Of a DNA stretch of 9,133 bases, positions 1 to 6,906 are shown piece by piece. The DNA lies in assembly GCA_019746355.1 (NCBI GenBank), contig JAIESC010000185.1, forward strand, positions 1 to 9,133, read 5' to 3'. The translations under genes and the position numbers were made by a program. The notes under the pieces were generated by a model that saw nothing but the letters and a program-made list of their open reading frames with translations, was not told the DNA's origin and made no database searches. The DNA is from Xanthobacteraceae bacterium (GTDB lineage Bacteria; Pseudomonadota; Alphaproteobacteria; Rhizobiales; Xanthobacteraceae). Each line of letters opens with the position of its first letter. Position 1 is the first letter of the stretch.

Positions 1-60
1 CCACGCCGGCGCACAAAACAATGCGATAGATTGACCGCATGCCTAACCTAGCGCCTATGA

Positions 61-249
61 GGGTCGGGGTGGGGGTCGGCTTGCGCGCACGCCCTCACCG
101 TCGTTCCGTCGCGGGCCAAGGCGTGAAAGCCGACGCGTCGAATACGCGTTGCGGGAAAATCGAGCCCATCGCACGTCCGGCTTCTACGGTGTGTCGGACA
201 AAACACTGTTGGCGCGCTGACTGCGGCGCCATGACCCCCACCCCAACCC
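61..249. repeat. Inverted repeat of G/C tracts
   Basis: The left arm at 61-78 (GGGTCGGGGTGGGGGTCG) and the right arm at 232-249 are complementary at 16 of 18 positions, with about 150 bp between them. The arms look like two opposed copies of a dispersed intergenic repeat unit rather than a terminator, because the spacer is long and no T tract follows. The right arm also forms part of the hairpin split by the neighbouring MITE-like insertion. Confidence 0.6.
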
Positions 250-255
250 TCCCCC
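235..255 (-). other. Putative G-quadruplex motif (minus strand)
   Basis: Read on the minus strand this tract has four G runs of 5, 3, 4 and 5 separated by loops of A, TT and T. That fits the usual intramolecular quadruplex pattern with very short loops. It lies inside the repeat region. No role is evident, and formation in the cell is untested. Confidence 0.5.
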
Positions 256-260
256 TTTCA

Positions 261-435
261 GGGCTGTCGTATTCACACATCTTCCAGAATCTTCTCAACG
301 AGTTACGCGCAACAGTGCACAGAACTGGGTTCTTTGCCGGGGCCGCGCGCAGGAAATTTGGACTTCGAACACCGACCAAGTCCTTGATGATGAGTCGGTT
401 TCTGGCCTCGAAGAGAAGTGTGAATCCAACAGCCC
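261..435. mobile_element. MITE-like insertion, about 175 bp, no transposase
   Basis: The ends are imperfect inverted repeats: GGGCTGTCGTATTCACAC at 261-278 and, on the other strand, GGGCTGTTGGATTCACAC at 435-418, differing at 2 of 18 positions. An 11-bp direct repeat CCCTTTCAGGG flanks or overlaps the ends (253-263 and 433-443). Removing one copy together with the insert rebuilds a clean hairpin, CCCTCCCCC-TTTCA-GGGGGAGGG. Because the target is palindromic, the duplication could be 5, 7, 9 or 11 bp (TTTCA at 256-260 and 436-440 is the minimum), so the exact ends are uncertain by a few bases. The interior has no transposase domain that I recognise, so it would be a non-autonomous element moved by an unseen partner. 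Confidence 0.62.
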
Positions 436-504
436 TTTCAGGGGGAGGGAGCGCACCGCCTGCGTTGCGTCAGAGCGCCGATGCCGTGCGCGCGTGCGCT
501 CGCT

Positions 505-828
505 TCACTTCTTCATATTCATAAACTTGGCGGGAACCATCAGCGAGGTGTTCTGCTCCATCAGCAGGCCCGACTCGTTGAGCTTCTTGAGATAGGTCTG
601 CCAGTCCGGGTCGGCCATCATGGCGGCGCGGCGCTTCGCCCGGTCGGCCGCGTCCTCGTAGACCCACTGGTGCACCAGCGAGTTCATCGCGCCGGACTCG
701 GCGAACATATAGGCGTGCGGCTCGCCGAGATGCTTCCATTGCGCCTTCAGGCCGAACTCCTCGTAGATGGCGAGATGGGTGTTCATGTGGCCGGGCTTGA
801 TGCGATAGGTGCGGTGATCGACGAGCAA
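505..828 (-). CDS. NIPSNAP family protein
   Basis: This encodes a small protein of about 107 residues with the NIPSNAP fold, a ferredoxin-like alpha/beta barrel domain. The N-terminus after the start reads LVDHRTYRIKPG, the usual opening of these proteins, and residues around 69-90 (HQWVYEDAADRAKRR, then a DPDW) match the typical C-terminal half. I chose the TTG at 828 because it has a strong GGGAGG ribosome site six bases upstream and gives the normal family length; an ATG at 918 would add 30 unconserved residues and run into the divergent transporter gene. Biochemical roles of bacterial NIPSNAP proteins are poorly known, so no substrate is proposed. The divergent arrangement with the MFS gene suggests a shared 83-bp control region. 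Confidence 0.88.
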   Translation of the reverse strand: MLVDHRTYRIKPGHMNTHLAIYEEFGLKAQWKHLGEPHAYMFAESGAMNSLVHQWVYEDAADRAKRRAAMMADPDWQTYLKKLNESGLLMEQNTSLMVPAKFMNMKK

Positions 829-911
829 AATGACCTCCCGTTTCAGCGCTTCATTGCGCGAATGCGGAGTGTTCCGGCTGCGCCATAGCGGGGTCAACCG
901 ATTTGTGCTGA

Positions 912-2069
912 ATGTCACCCATGCTCCTCGACAAGCGCCGCATCGCCATCGCCTTCTGCGCCATCGGCGCGTTCCTGCACCTCTACGCGCCGCAGTCGGT
1001 GCTGCCGATGATGGCGCAGGAGTACGGAGTGGGCGCGGCCGATGCGAGCCCGATCATCACCGCGGGCACGCTCGCGGTCGCCGCCACCGCGCCGTTCACC
1101 GGCGCGCTGTCGGACGTGCTCGGGCGCAAGCGCGTGATCGTCGTGGCGATGGCGCTGCTGATCATCCCTGCGACCATGACCTCGTTCGCAGCGAGCCTCG
1201 ACCAGCTGATCTTCTGGCGGTTCATGCACGGGCTGCTGCTGCCGCCGATCTTCGCGGTCGCAGTGGCCTATATCGGCGACGAGTGGCCGGCGGCCGAGGC
1301 GAACGGCGTGGTCGGGCTCTATGCCGCGGCGTCGGCGGTCGGCGGCTTTCTCGGCCGCTTCGTGCCGGGAATGCTGGCCGACCACTTCGGCTGGCGCGGC
1401 GGGTTTCTGGCGCTCGCCGGCGGCTCGTTGATCTGCTTTGCGGTGGTGTTCCTGCTGCTGCCGACCGAGCGCAAATTCGTCAGCGCCGCAAGCTTCGGCT
1501 CGTCGCTGCGGCAGATGGTCGGGCACCTGCGCAATCCGCGGCTGGTGGCGACGTTCGCGGTCGGGTTCGGCGTGCTGTTCAACTTCATCGCCACGTTCAC
1601 CTATCTCACCTTCCATCTCGCCGCGCCGCCGTTCAACCGCTCGCCGGCGTTCCTCGGCTCGGTGTTCGTGGTCTATCTGTTCGGCTCGGTCGCGGCGCTC
1701 TATCTCGGCCGCGCCATCGCCCGCATGGGCCGGCGCAACTTCGTGCTGTGCGTGCTCGCGGTGTGGACCTGCGGGATGCTGCTGAGCCTCATTCCGTCGA
1801 TCCCGGCCATTGTCGGTTGCCTCATTATCGCCTCGACCTGCGGCATCCTCACCCAGGCCTCATCGACGAGCTTCGTCGCGATCACCGCCAAGACCGGCAC
1901 CTCGGCCGCGGTCGGGCTTTACGTCACCGTGTTCTACATCGGCGGCACGTTCGGCGGCTGGCTGCCCGGCCTCGCCTACGAAGCCGGCGGATGGACCTAT
2001 TCGCTGGTCCTGGTGCTTGGCATGCTGTCGATCATGGCGACGATCGTGGCGACGACGTGGAAGCAGTAG
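912..2069 (+). CDS. MFS transporter (drug/sugar efflux type)
   Basis: This encodes a 385-residue inner-membrane transporter of the major facilitator superfamily, close to the normal 12-helix length of about 400. Hydrophobic segments run through the whole protein. The loop between helices 2 and 3 carries motif A as GALSDVLGRKR (residues 64-74), and a charged central stretch near residues 185-205 separates the two halves. It resembles the YnfM/arabinose-efflux-type group of proton-driven exporters, but the substrate cannot be inferred. A stop codon ends directly before the ATG at 912, so translation starts there or at ATG 921; neither has a good ribosome site. The gene is divergent from the NIPSNAP gene, and a short palindrome lies just after its stop. 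Confidence 0.9.
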   Translation: MSPMLLDKRRIAIAFCAIGAFLHLYAPQSVLPMMAQEYGVGAADASPIITAGTLAVAATAPFTGALSDVLGRKRVIVVAMALLIIPATMTSFAASLDQLIFWRFMHGLLLPPIFAVAVAYIGDEWPAAEANGVVGLYAAASAVGGFLGRFVPGMLADHFGWRGGFLALAGGSLICFAVVFLLLPTERKFVSAASFGSSLRQMVGHLRNPRLVATFAVGFGVLFNFIATFTYLTFHLAAPPFNRSPAFLGSVFVVYLFGSVAALYLGRAIARMGRRNFVLCVLAVWTCGMLLSLIPSIPAIVGCLIIASTCGILTQASSTSFVAITAKTGTSAAVGLYVTVFYIGGTFGGWLPGLAYEAGGWTYSLVLVLGMLSIMATIVATTWKQ

Positions 2070-2081
2070 TGACCCACCGCG

Positions 2082-2123
2082 GTCATTCCGCGACGCCGCC
2101 ACCAGCGCGTGCCCCGGAATGAC
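2082..2123. repeat. Short Bradyrhizobium-type palindromic repeat
   Basis: Perfect 9-bp arms GTCATTCCG (2082-2090) and CGGAATGAC (2115-2123) enclose a 24-bp GC-rich loop. The right edge GAATGACGGCGGAGA (2117-2131) is identical to the right edge of the larger repeat at 3302-3435, so the two belong to one family. The element lies between the transporter stop and the monooxygenase start. It may act as an mRNA hairpin, but no T tract follows. Confidence 0.7.
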
Positions 2124-2144
2124 GGCGGAGATGGCAGGACGGAA

Positions 2145-3290
2145 ATGCAAACGATGCGGGCGAGGCAAAAGGACCGGACGCAGACCAATCCGGCATTGAG
2201 CACGCGGCGGCTCAAGCTCGGCACGTTCCAGACCAATCTCGATTCGGGCTGCGTGATGAGCGACCTCGACGGCCGGCTCGACATCACCTGGCCGAACACG
2301 GTGGCGCTGGCGAAGCTCGCCGACGAGATGGAGTTCGAGGCGCTGGTGCCGGTGGCGCGCTGGATGGGCTGGGGCGGCAAGCTCAATCCGCAGGGGCCGG
2401 GCTTCGAGGCCTACACCTGGGCGGCCGGCATCTCGGCCTCGACCGCGCGCACCGGCGTGGTTTCGACCTCGCACATCACCATCAACCACCCGATCATCTC
2501 GGCGAAGCAGTCGGCGGTGATCGACCACATCTCGAACGGCCGGTTCATCCTCAACGTCGTCACCGGCTGGGTGCAGCCGGAGATCGAGATGTTCAACCAG
2601 CCGTTCCTCTCCCACGAGGACCGCTACGCCTGCGCCGAGGAATGGCTCGCGATCATCAAGCGGCTGTGGACCGAGGACGAGTCGTTCGATCACGAGGGAA
2701 AATTCTACAAGATCAAGAAGGGCTATCTGGCGCCGAAGCCGATCCAATATCCCCACCCGGCGATCATGAACGCCGGCGCCTCGGAGCTCGGCCGGCATTA
2801 TGCGGTGAAGCACTGCGATCTGGTGTTCACCGTGATCCGCACCGGCGGCCTGGAAGAATGCCGCGCCCACGTGCAGGCCTATCACAAGCTCGCGGCCGAC
2901 TACGGGCGGAGCATCAAGGTGTGGACGCTGATCAACATCGTGCAGGGCGAGACCGAGAAGGAGGCGCGCGATTTCTACAACGACTACGTTCACCAGCGCG
3001 GCGACTGGGAGGCCGCCAGGAACATGGTCGAGATCTTTTCGCTGGAGACCAACAAGCGCAACGTGCCGCCGGAGCGGATCAAACCCTTGCAGGAGGCGTT
3101 CATCCAGGGCTGGGGCGGGCTGCCGGTGGTCGGCACGCGCGAGCAGGTGGTGGACGCGCTGAGCACCTTGTCGAAGGCGGGCGTCGACGGCGTGCTGGTG
3201 GCGTTTCCGCGGTATGAGGAGGGGTTGCGGGATTTCCGCGACCGGACCTATCCGCTGTTGAAGCAGGCGGGGTTGAGGGATTTCGTGTAA
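2145..3290 (+). CDS. LLM class flavin-dependent monooxygenase
   Basis: This encodes a TIM-barrel enzyme of the bacterial luciferase-like family, about 381 residues. Such enzymes use reduced FMN supplied by a separate reductase to oxygenate small substrates. Visible family signatures are the N-terminal barrel strand RLKLGTF (22-28), the segment HITINHP, and NVVTGW (137-142), which parallels NLVTGW of RutA and related SsuD/SfnG-type enzymes. The C-terminal part VVGTREQVVDAL followed by GVDGVLVAFPRYEEG is also typical. I chose ATG 2145 because AGGA precedes it by five bases; the longer GTG frame from 2109 starts inside the palindromic repeat. No flavin reductase gene lies in the window. The substrate is unknown; pyrimidine, sulfone and sulfonate oxygenases are relatives, and I cannot choose between them. 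Confidence 0.9.
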   Translation: MQTMRARQKDRTQTNPALSTRRLKLGTFQTNLDSGCVMSDLDGRLDITWPNTVALAKLADEMEFEALVPVARWMGWGGKLNPQGPGFEAYTWAAGISASTARTGVVSTSHITINHPIISAKQSAVIDHISNGRFILNVVTGWVQPEIEMFNQPFLSHEDRYACAEEWLAIIKRLWTEDESFDHEGKFYKIKKGYLAPKPIQYPHPAIMNAGASELGRHYAVKHCDLVFTVIRTGGLEECRAHVQAYHKLAADYGRSIKVWTLINIVQGETEKEARDFYNDYVHQRGDWEAARNMVEIFSLETNKRNVPPERIKPLQEAFIQGWGGLPVVGTREQVVDALSTLSKAGVDGVLVAFPRYEEGLRDFRDRTYPLLKQAGLRDFV

Positions 3291-3301
3291 CTATCTCCAA
3301 G

Positions 3302-3435
3302 GTCATTCCGGGGCGCGCCCATAAGCGCGTTCACGCGCGTCTTCGACGCGCTATGGACGCGAACCCGGAATCCATACTCCGCAGCAGTGGTTATGGATTC
3401 CGGGTTCGCGGGCTTCGCCCGCGCCCCCGAATGAC
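3302..3435. repeat. Large compound palindromic repeat
   Basis: This intergenic element contains nested inverted repeats. The outer arms 3302-3316 and 3421-3435 pair at 14 of 15 positions. An inner pair of 7-bp arms lies at 3324-3330 and 3346-3352. A perfect 19-bp arm pair, 3358-3376 with 3392-3410, encloses a 15-base loop. It shares its right edge with the repeat at 2082-2123. The layout is the kind of dispersed palindromic element common between Bradyrhizobium genes. It separates the monooxygenase and RraA-like genes and would form a strong RNA hairpin if co-transcribed. Confidence 0.85.
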
Positions 3436-3462
3436 GGCGGAGAAAAATGTGAGGAAACGCCC

Positions 3463-4146
3463 ATGAGCAAGGTCACGCCGGCCCAGTTCGAATTCCTGCG
3501 CTCGATCGACACGCCGACGGTCTGCAACCTCTTGGAGATCGTCGCGCCCGAGCGCCGCGGCTTCGGCTACACGGTGCGGCACCTGCACTGCCCGTTCCCC
3601 GATCTGCCGCCGATGGTGGGCTTCGCCAAGACCGTGACCATGCGGGCGCAGGACCGCGTGCCGCTCGGCGAAGCCGGCTACATGGCCAAGCGCCTCGACT
3701 ATCTCGACTACGTCGCCGCGGACCCGCAGCCCGGCATCGCGGTGATCCAGGACATCGATGAGATTGTCGGTTTCGGCGCGTTCTGGGGCGAGGTGCAGAC
3801 CAACGTGCACAAGGCGCTGGGCTGCCTCGGCACCATCACCAACGGCTCGATCCGCGATATCCCGCAGGTGGCGCCGGGCTTTCAGATGCTGGCGGGCTCG
3901 ATCGCGCCGTCGCATGCGTTCGTGCACGTGGTGGATTTCGGCATCAACGTGAACATCCACGGCATGGCGGTGCGAAGCGGCGAACTGATCCACGCCGACC
4001 AGCACGGCGCCGTGGTGGTGCCGATCGAGACGGTCGAGCCGATGAAGGCTGCCGCGCCCGGGCTTGCGGCAAAGGAGGCCAAGATCATCGAAGCGGCGAA
4101 AGCCGGCAAAGGCCTCGAAGCGATCAAGGCGGCGATGAAGGGCTAA
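3463..4146 (+). CDS. RraA / HMG aldolase-like family protein
   Basis: This encodes a 227-residue protein of the RraA-like superfamily, which includes class II 4-hydroxy-4-methyl-2-oxoglutarate/oxaloacetate aldolases and RNase E inhibitors, and is often misnamed demethylmenaquinone methyltransferase. The core motif is NGSIRD (127-132); Arg131 and Asp132 match the substrate-binding arginine and metal-ligand aspartate of the aldolases. A second signature, GELIHADQHGAVVVP (173-187), is the family's C-terminal strand. The ATG has a GAGGAA ribosome site six bases upstream. The upstream neighbour is the flavin monooxygenase, with the large palindrome in the 172-bp gap. A lyase in a catabolic route is more likely than RNase E control, because the catalytic Arg-Asp pair is kept, but the substrate is not known. 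Confidence 0.88.
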   Translation: MSKVTPAQFEFLRSIDTPTVCNLLEIVAPERRGFGYTVRHLHCPFPDLPPMVGFAKTVTMRAQDRVPLGEAGYMAKRLDYLDYVAADPQPGIAVIQDIDEIVGFGAFWGEVQTNVHKALGCLGTITNGSIRDIPQVAPGFQMLAGSIAPSHAFVHVVDFGINVNIHGMAVRSGELIHADQHGAVVVPIETVEPMKAAAPGLAAKEAKIIEAAKAGKGLEAIKAAMKG

Positions 4147-4220
4147 TCTAGGCCACGCGCGCGCGTAGCCGGGCTGCAACAGTCACAAAAATGATACCGG
4201 CTCGCGTGCGCTGCTGCGGC

Positions 4221-4248
4221 TTGCGCCGAAGTTCCACGCGCCTATCTC
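4221..4248 (+). promoter_or_regulatory. Possible sigma-70-type promoter of ene-reductase gene
   Basis: TTGCGC (4221-4226) and TATCTC (4243-4248) are 16 bases apart in the 148-bp gap after the RraA-like gene, about 47 bases before the ene-reductase start. Both boxes are only partial matches, so this is a weak prediction. It would mean the ene-reductase is transcribed separately. Confidence 0.25.
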
Positions 4249-4294
4249 TGCGCGGTTGTTTTCACGAGCGCACGACCTGAAACGGAGCTTTGGA

Positions 4295-5374
4295 ATGTCT
4301 GTGCTGTTTTCGAAGGCCACGCTGGAACAGCTTTCTCTGCAGAACCATCTGGTGATGTGTCCCCTCACCCGCAGCCGCGCCACCGGCAATGTCCCGAACG
4401 ATCTGATGGCCGAGTATTACGGCCAGCGCGCCTCCGCAGGCCTGATCATCACCGAAGGCACCTCGCCATCTCCCAACGGCGTGGGCTATGCCCGCATCCC
4501 CGGCATCTACTCCGACGCGCAGGTGGCCGGCTGGAAAAAGGTCACCGACACGGTGCACGCCCGCGGCGGCAAGATCTTCGTGCAACTGATGCACACCGGC
4601 CGGATCGGCCATCCGCTCAACCTGCCGGCCGGCGCCAAGGTGCTGGCGCCGTCGGCGGTCGCCGCGGCAGGCCAGATGTTCACCGACGCGGAAGGCATGA
4701 AGCCGCATCCGGTGCCGGCGGCGATGACCGCGGACGAGCTCAAAAGCACGATCGCGGAATATGCCAAGGCCGCAAGCAACGCGGTGGCCGCCGGCTTCGA
4801 TGGGATCGAGCTGCATGGCGCGAACGGCTACCTGCTCGAACAGTTCATCCGGCCGAACTCGAACCAGCGCACCGACGGCTATGGCGGCCCGATCGAGAAC
4901 CGCGCCCGCTTGGTGCTCGAGGCCGTCGAGGCGTCGATTGCCGCGATCGGCACGGACAAGGTCGGCATCCGGCTTTCGCCCTATGGCGTGTTCAACGACA
5001 TGCCGCTCCATCCGGAGATGGAAGCCGACTACGCTTATCTGGCGCGCAAGCTGAACGAGACCGGGCTTGTGTACGTCCACCTCGTCGACCATTCGGCGGG
5101 CGGCGCGCCGCCGGTGCCGGCTTCGATCAAAGCGACGTTCCGCAGCAGCTTCAAGCGCACGCTGATCCTGTCCGGCGGCTATGACGCGGCGCGCGCCGAG
5201 AGCGATCTCGCCTCCGGCCGCGCCGACCTGATCGCCGTGGGCAAGGGCTTCCTCGCCAACCCGGACCTGGTCGCACGGTGGCAGAGCAAGGCAGGGCTCA
5301 ACACGCCGGACGCGGCCACGTTCTACACGCCGGGCGCCAAGGGCTACACCGATTACCCGGCGCTGGCCGGCTAA
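4295..5374 (+). CDS. Alkene reductase, Old Yellow Enzyme family
   Basis: This encodes a 359-residue FMN-dependent ene-reductase of the Old Yellow Enzyme family (NemA/PETN reductase type), which uses NAD(P)H to reduce activated C=C bonds of enones, nitroesters and similar electrophiles. The TIM barrel starts with CPLTRSRA (22-29), whose Thr25 tunes the flavin. VQLMHTGR (96-103) includes the FMN-contacting Gln97. The active-site motif HGANGYL has His174 and Asn177 to bind the substrate and Tyr179 as the expected proton donor. It is followed by the family stretch RPNSNQRTDGYGG. The C-terminal phosphate-binding part is VGKGFLANPDL. ATG 4295 has GGAG seven bases upstream; the frame opens further upstream but without conserved residues. 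It ends 15 bp from the convergent gene on the other strand. Confidence 0.93.
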   Translation: MSVLFSKATLEQLSLQNHLVMCPLTRSRATGNVPNDLMAEYYGQRASAGLIITEGTSPSPNGVGYARIPGIYSDAQVAGWKKVTDTVHARGGKIFVQLMHTGRIGHPLNLPAGAKVLAPSAVAAAGQMFTDAEGMKPHPVPAAMTADELKSTIAEYAKAASNAVAAGFDGIELHGANGYLLEQFIRPNSNQRTDGYGGPIENRARLVLEAVEASIAAIGTDKVGIRLSPYGVFNDMPLHPEMEADYAYLARKLNETGLVYVHLVDHSAGGAPPVPASIKATFRSSFKRTLILSGGYDAARAESDLASGRADLIAVGKGFLANPDLVARWQSKAGLNTPDAATFYTPGAKGYTDYPALAG

Positions 5375-5389
5375 TCGCGAGCGGTAGCC

Positions 5390-6013
5390 TCACTTCGCCT
5401 CGGCGCTCGGGTGCCAGCGCGGCGCGTAGCCCGCCGCGAGCACCGCGAGCGTCGCAGGCGGCGTCAGCACGTGGAACACCGTGCCCTTCGGGCGCGGCTT
5501 TCGCGCGTTATAGCCCTCCGGGGCCCAGTGCAGCAGCGCGTCGCCGCGCACGGCAAACGGTGCGCCGTCCATCACCACGAACGCGCCGTCCGGCAGATCG
5601 TCGATCGGCAGCTGGTGCACCCGCTTCTCGCGGCCCTCGAGCCGCTCGGCGTGCAGATAGTCGTCCATCTCGTCGGCGAACGGCCGCGAGGCGAGCTGGC
5701 GGGCCTGCCGCCATTTCTCCGCGAAATCCTCCGCCTCCTTGCGGCGGCATTCGAAGCAGGGCCGATGGCCCGCGGCGAGCGCCGTCGGCTCGTCGAGAAA
5801 GAACAGCTCGGTGTAGGAGGACTCGCTCCAGACCTTGCGCTTGCGTCCCTTGAATTCAGGCACGCAGCAGATCCATTGCCGCGACGCCCAGCGGCGCTTC
5901 ATCAGCGTCTTGTCGTCGTTGTGCATGCGCCCGCCGCGGTTGCCCATGAACAGGCCGCGCGCCGAGGTCGCGAACAATTCGCCGAACGGATCGACGCGGT
6001 TGGGCAGTGGCAT
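5390..6013 (-). CDS. Conserved protein with Ada-like cysteine motif
   Basis: I recognise this 207-residue protein only as a conserved rhizobial-type hypothetical with no established function. The N-terminal half has RGLFMGNRGGR (19-29) and WICC (47-50). After that comes ELFFLDEPTALAAGHRPC (69-86) ending in the CFEC pair Cys86/Cys89. This resembles the Ada methyl-phosphotriester repair domain, in which a zinc site is built from two cysteines, a spacer with FF..eAlaAG, and RPCxxC. Cys49/Cys50 plus Cys86/Cys89 could therefore form a four-cysteine metal site; this is an inference. No DNA-binding AraC part or methyltransferase domain is present. The C-terminal half (VVMDGAPFAVRGDALLHW, then a Pro-rich end) is unassigned. 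It begins 12 bp after the stop of the methyltransferase gene, so the two are probably co-transcribed. Confidence 0.8.
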   Translation of the reverse strand: MPLPNRVDPFGELFATSARGLFMGNRGGRMHNDDKTLMKRRWASRQWICCVPEFKGRKRKVWSESSYTELFFLDEPTALAAGHRPCFECRRKEAEDFAEKWRQARQLASRPFADEMDDYLHAERLEGREKRVHQLPIDDLPDGAFVVMDGAPFAVRGDALLHWAPEGYNARKPRPKGTVFHVLTPPATLAVLAAGYAPRWHPSAEAK

Positions 6014-6025
6014 GACCAGCTTCGC

Positions 6026-6760
6026 CTATCGCGGCAGAAACAGCACGTTGCGGGTCTCGATCTCGGTGCCCCAGCTGGTGTTTTTGTCAAGCGAGGCAAT
6101 GGTTTGCAGACCGGGCAATCGCTCGCCTTTCTGCACCACGAAGCAATCGTAGCCGAACGCGTCGCAGATGTCCTTGGCATAGGAGCCGGGATCGGCGTGG
6201 GTTCCGGACAGAAGCTCCAACAGCAAGCCGGGCCGGTCGCGGGCGATGATCGCCTTGGCGCCGTCGAGCACCTCGCGTTCGCTGCCCTCGACGTCGACCT
6301 TGACGAAGCGCACGTTGTCGAGGCGATAGCTGTCCAGGGTGCGAAGCTCGACGTCGTAGGTCTTCTGGTTCTTGAACTGCGAGTGGGTCTGCTTCAGGTT
6401 GCCGGCAAAGTGCAGCACCATGCCGTCGTCGGCGAGCGGCACGTAGAACGTCGCCCGCCCCGGCCGGTCGGAGATCGCGACCTCGTGCACCTCGGCGCGG
6501 CCGCGCAGCATCCAGCGGGCAAACCGCGCATAGTCCGGATTGGCCTCGAACGACACCACCCGGTCGGCCACCTCGGACAGCGCGAAGGCGAAGAAGCCCT
6601 GGTTGGCGCCGACGTCGATCGCGGTGCCGCCGTCCGGCATCAGCTCGCGCAGCATCGCAAGCTCCGGCTCGCCGGTGCGGATCTCGTTCTCGATGCGCCG
6701 CCGGTAGTAGAGCGCCGGCGGCACCAGCATCAGCAGTTTTTCGTTGAAGGGCAGCGCCAT
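6026..6760 (-). CDS. FkbM family methyltransferase
   Basis: This encodes a SAM-dependent methyltransferase of the FkbM type (Methyltransf_21), about 244 residues. SAM-binding motif I is AIDVGANQGFFAFAL (47-61), with the acidic Glu72 at the end of the next strand in SFEANPD. The family hallmark is FVKVDVEGSEREVLDGA (152-168), followed by RPGLLLEL. These enzymes usually O-methylate sugars or polyketides; the acceptor here cannot be told. ATG 6760 is the only good upstream start for a normal-sized protein, because the frame further upstream is unconserved and lies antisense to the toxin-antitoxin genes; the ribosome site is weak. The downstream Ada-like gene follows after 12 bp. No glycosyltransferase or polysaccharide genes are in the window to set a context. 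Confidence 0.88.
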   Translation of the reverse strand: MALPFNEKLLMLVPPALYYRRRIENEIRTGEPELAMLRELMPDGGTAIDVGANQGFFAFALSEVADRVVSFEANPDYARFARWMLRGRAEVHEVAISDRPGRATFYVPLADDGMVLHFAGNLKQTHSQFKNQKTYDVELRTLDSYRLDNVRFVKVDVEGSEREVLDGAKAIIARDRPGLLLELLSGTHADPGSYAKDICDAFGYDCFVVQKGERLPGLQTIASLDKNTSWGTEIETRNVLFLPR

Positions 6761-6798
6761 TCGATGGGAGATCGCGATCCGCAGTGTTGGGAGGCGCA

Positions 6799-6826
6799 GT
6801 ATTATCAAACGTGCCGGACCCGACAA
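6799..6826 (-). promoter_or_regulatory. Possible promoter of FkbM-Ada-like pair
   Basis: On the minus strand, TTGTCG (6826-6821) and TAATAC (6804-6799) are 16 bases apart; an overlapping hexamer GATAAT (6806-6801) is a better -10 match but has a poorer -35. This is the only AT-rich stretch of its kind upstream of the methyltransferase start, 38 bases away. The prediction is weak. Confidence 0.25.
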
Positions 6827-6906
6827 CGGCCGCCAAATGAACGACGGGTTGCCAAGAAGCTGCCCTCGGGGGGATATCTCGCAAACCGGGCGCCAAAAGC
6901 CTATTC

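Larger units (their letters stand above)
1..504. other. Gene-free region rich in repeats
   Basis: I see no convincing gene here. Open frames exist on both strands (for example 39-524 plus, 95-379 minus), but they run through inverted repeats and G/C tracts, lack a credible ribosome site, and match no family I recognise. The stretch holds an inverted repeat of G/C tracts, a G-quadruplex motif and a MITE-like insertion, listed separately. Nothing recognisable is seen in 1-60 or 452-504. Confidence 0.7.

Noticed and set aside
39..524. 161-codon open frame on the plus strand
   Set aside because: It crosses the G/C-tract repeats and the MITE-like insertion, has no ribosome site and overlaps the end of the NIPSNAP gene. 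It looks like chance coding in GC-rich repeats.
830..2122. 430-codon plus-strand frame over the transporter
   Set aside because: It is Arg/Ala-rich and is the shifted reading of the MFS gene, which shows clear membrane segments in its own frame.
4151..4170. GC-rich hairpin after the RraA-like gene as a terminator
   Set aside because: The arms pair at 8 of 9 positions with only a two-base loop, and no T tract follows, so a factor-independent terminator is not supported.
5369..5389. Possible shared terminator between the convergent ene-reductase and Ada-like genes
   Set aside because: The stem is only five base pairs (GGCTA/TAGCC) and lacks T tracts on either side.
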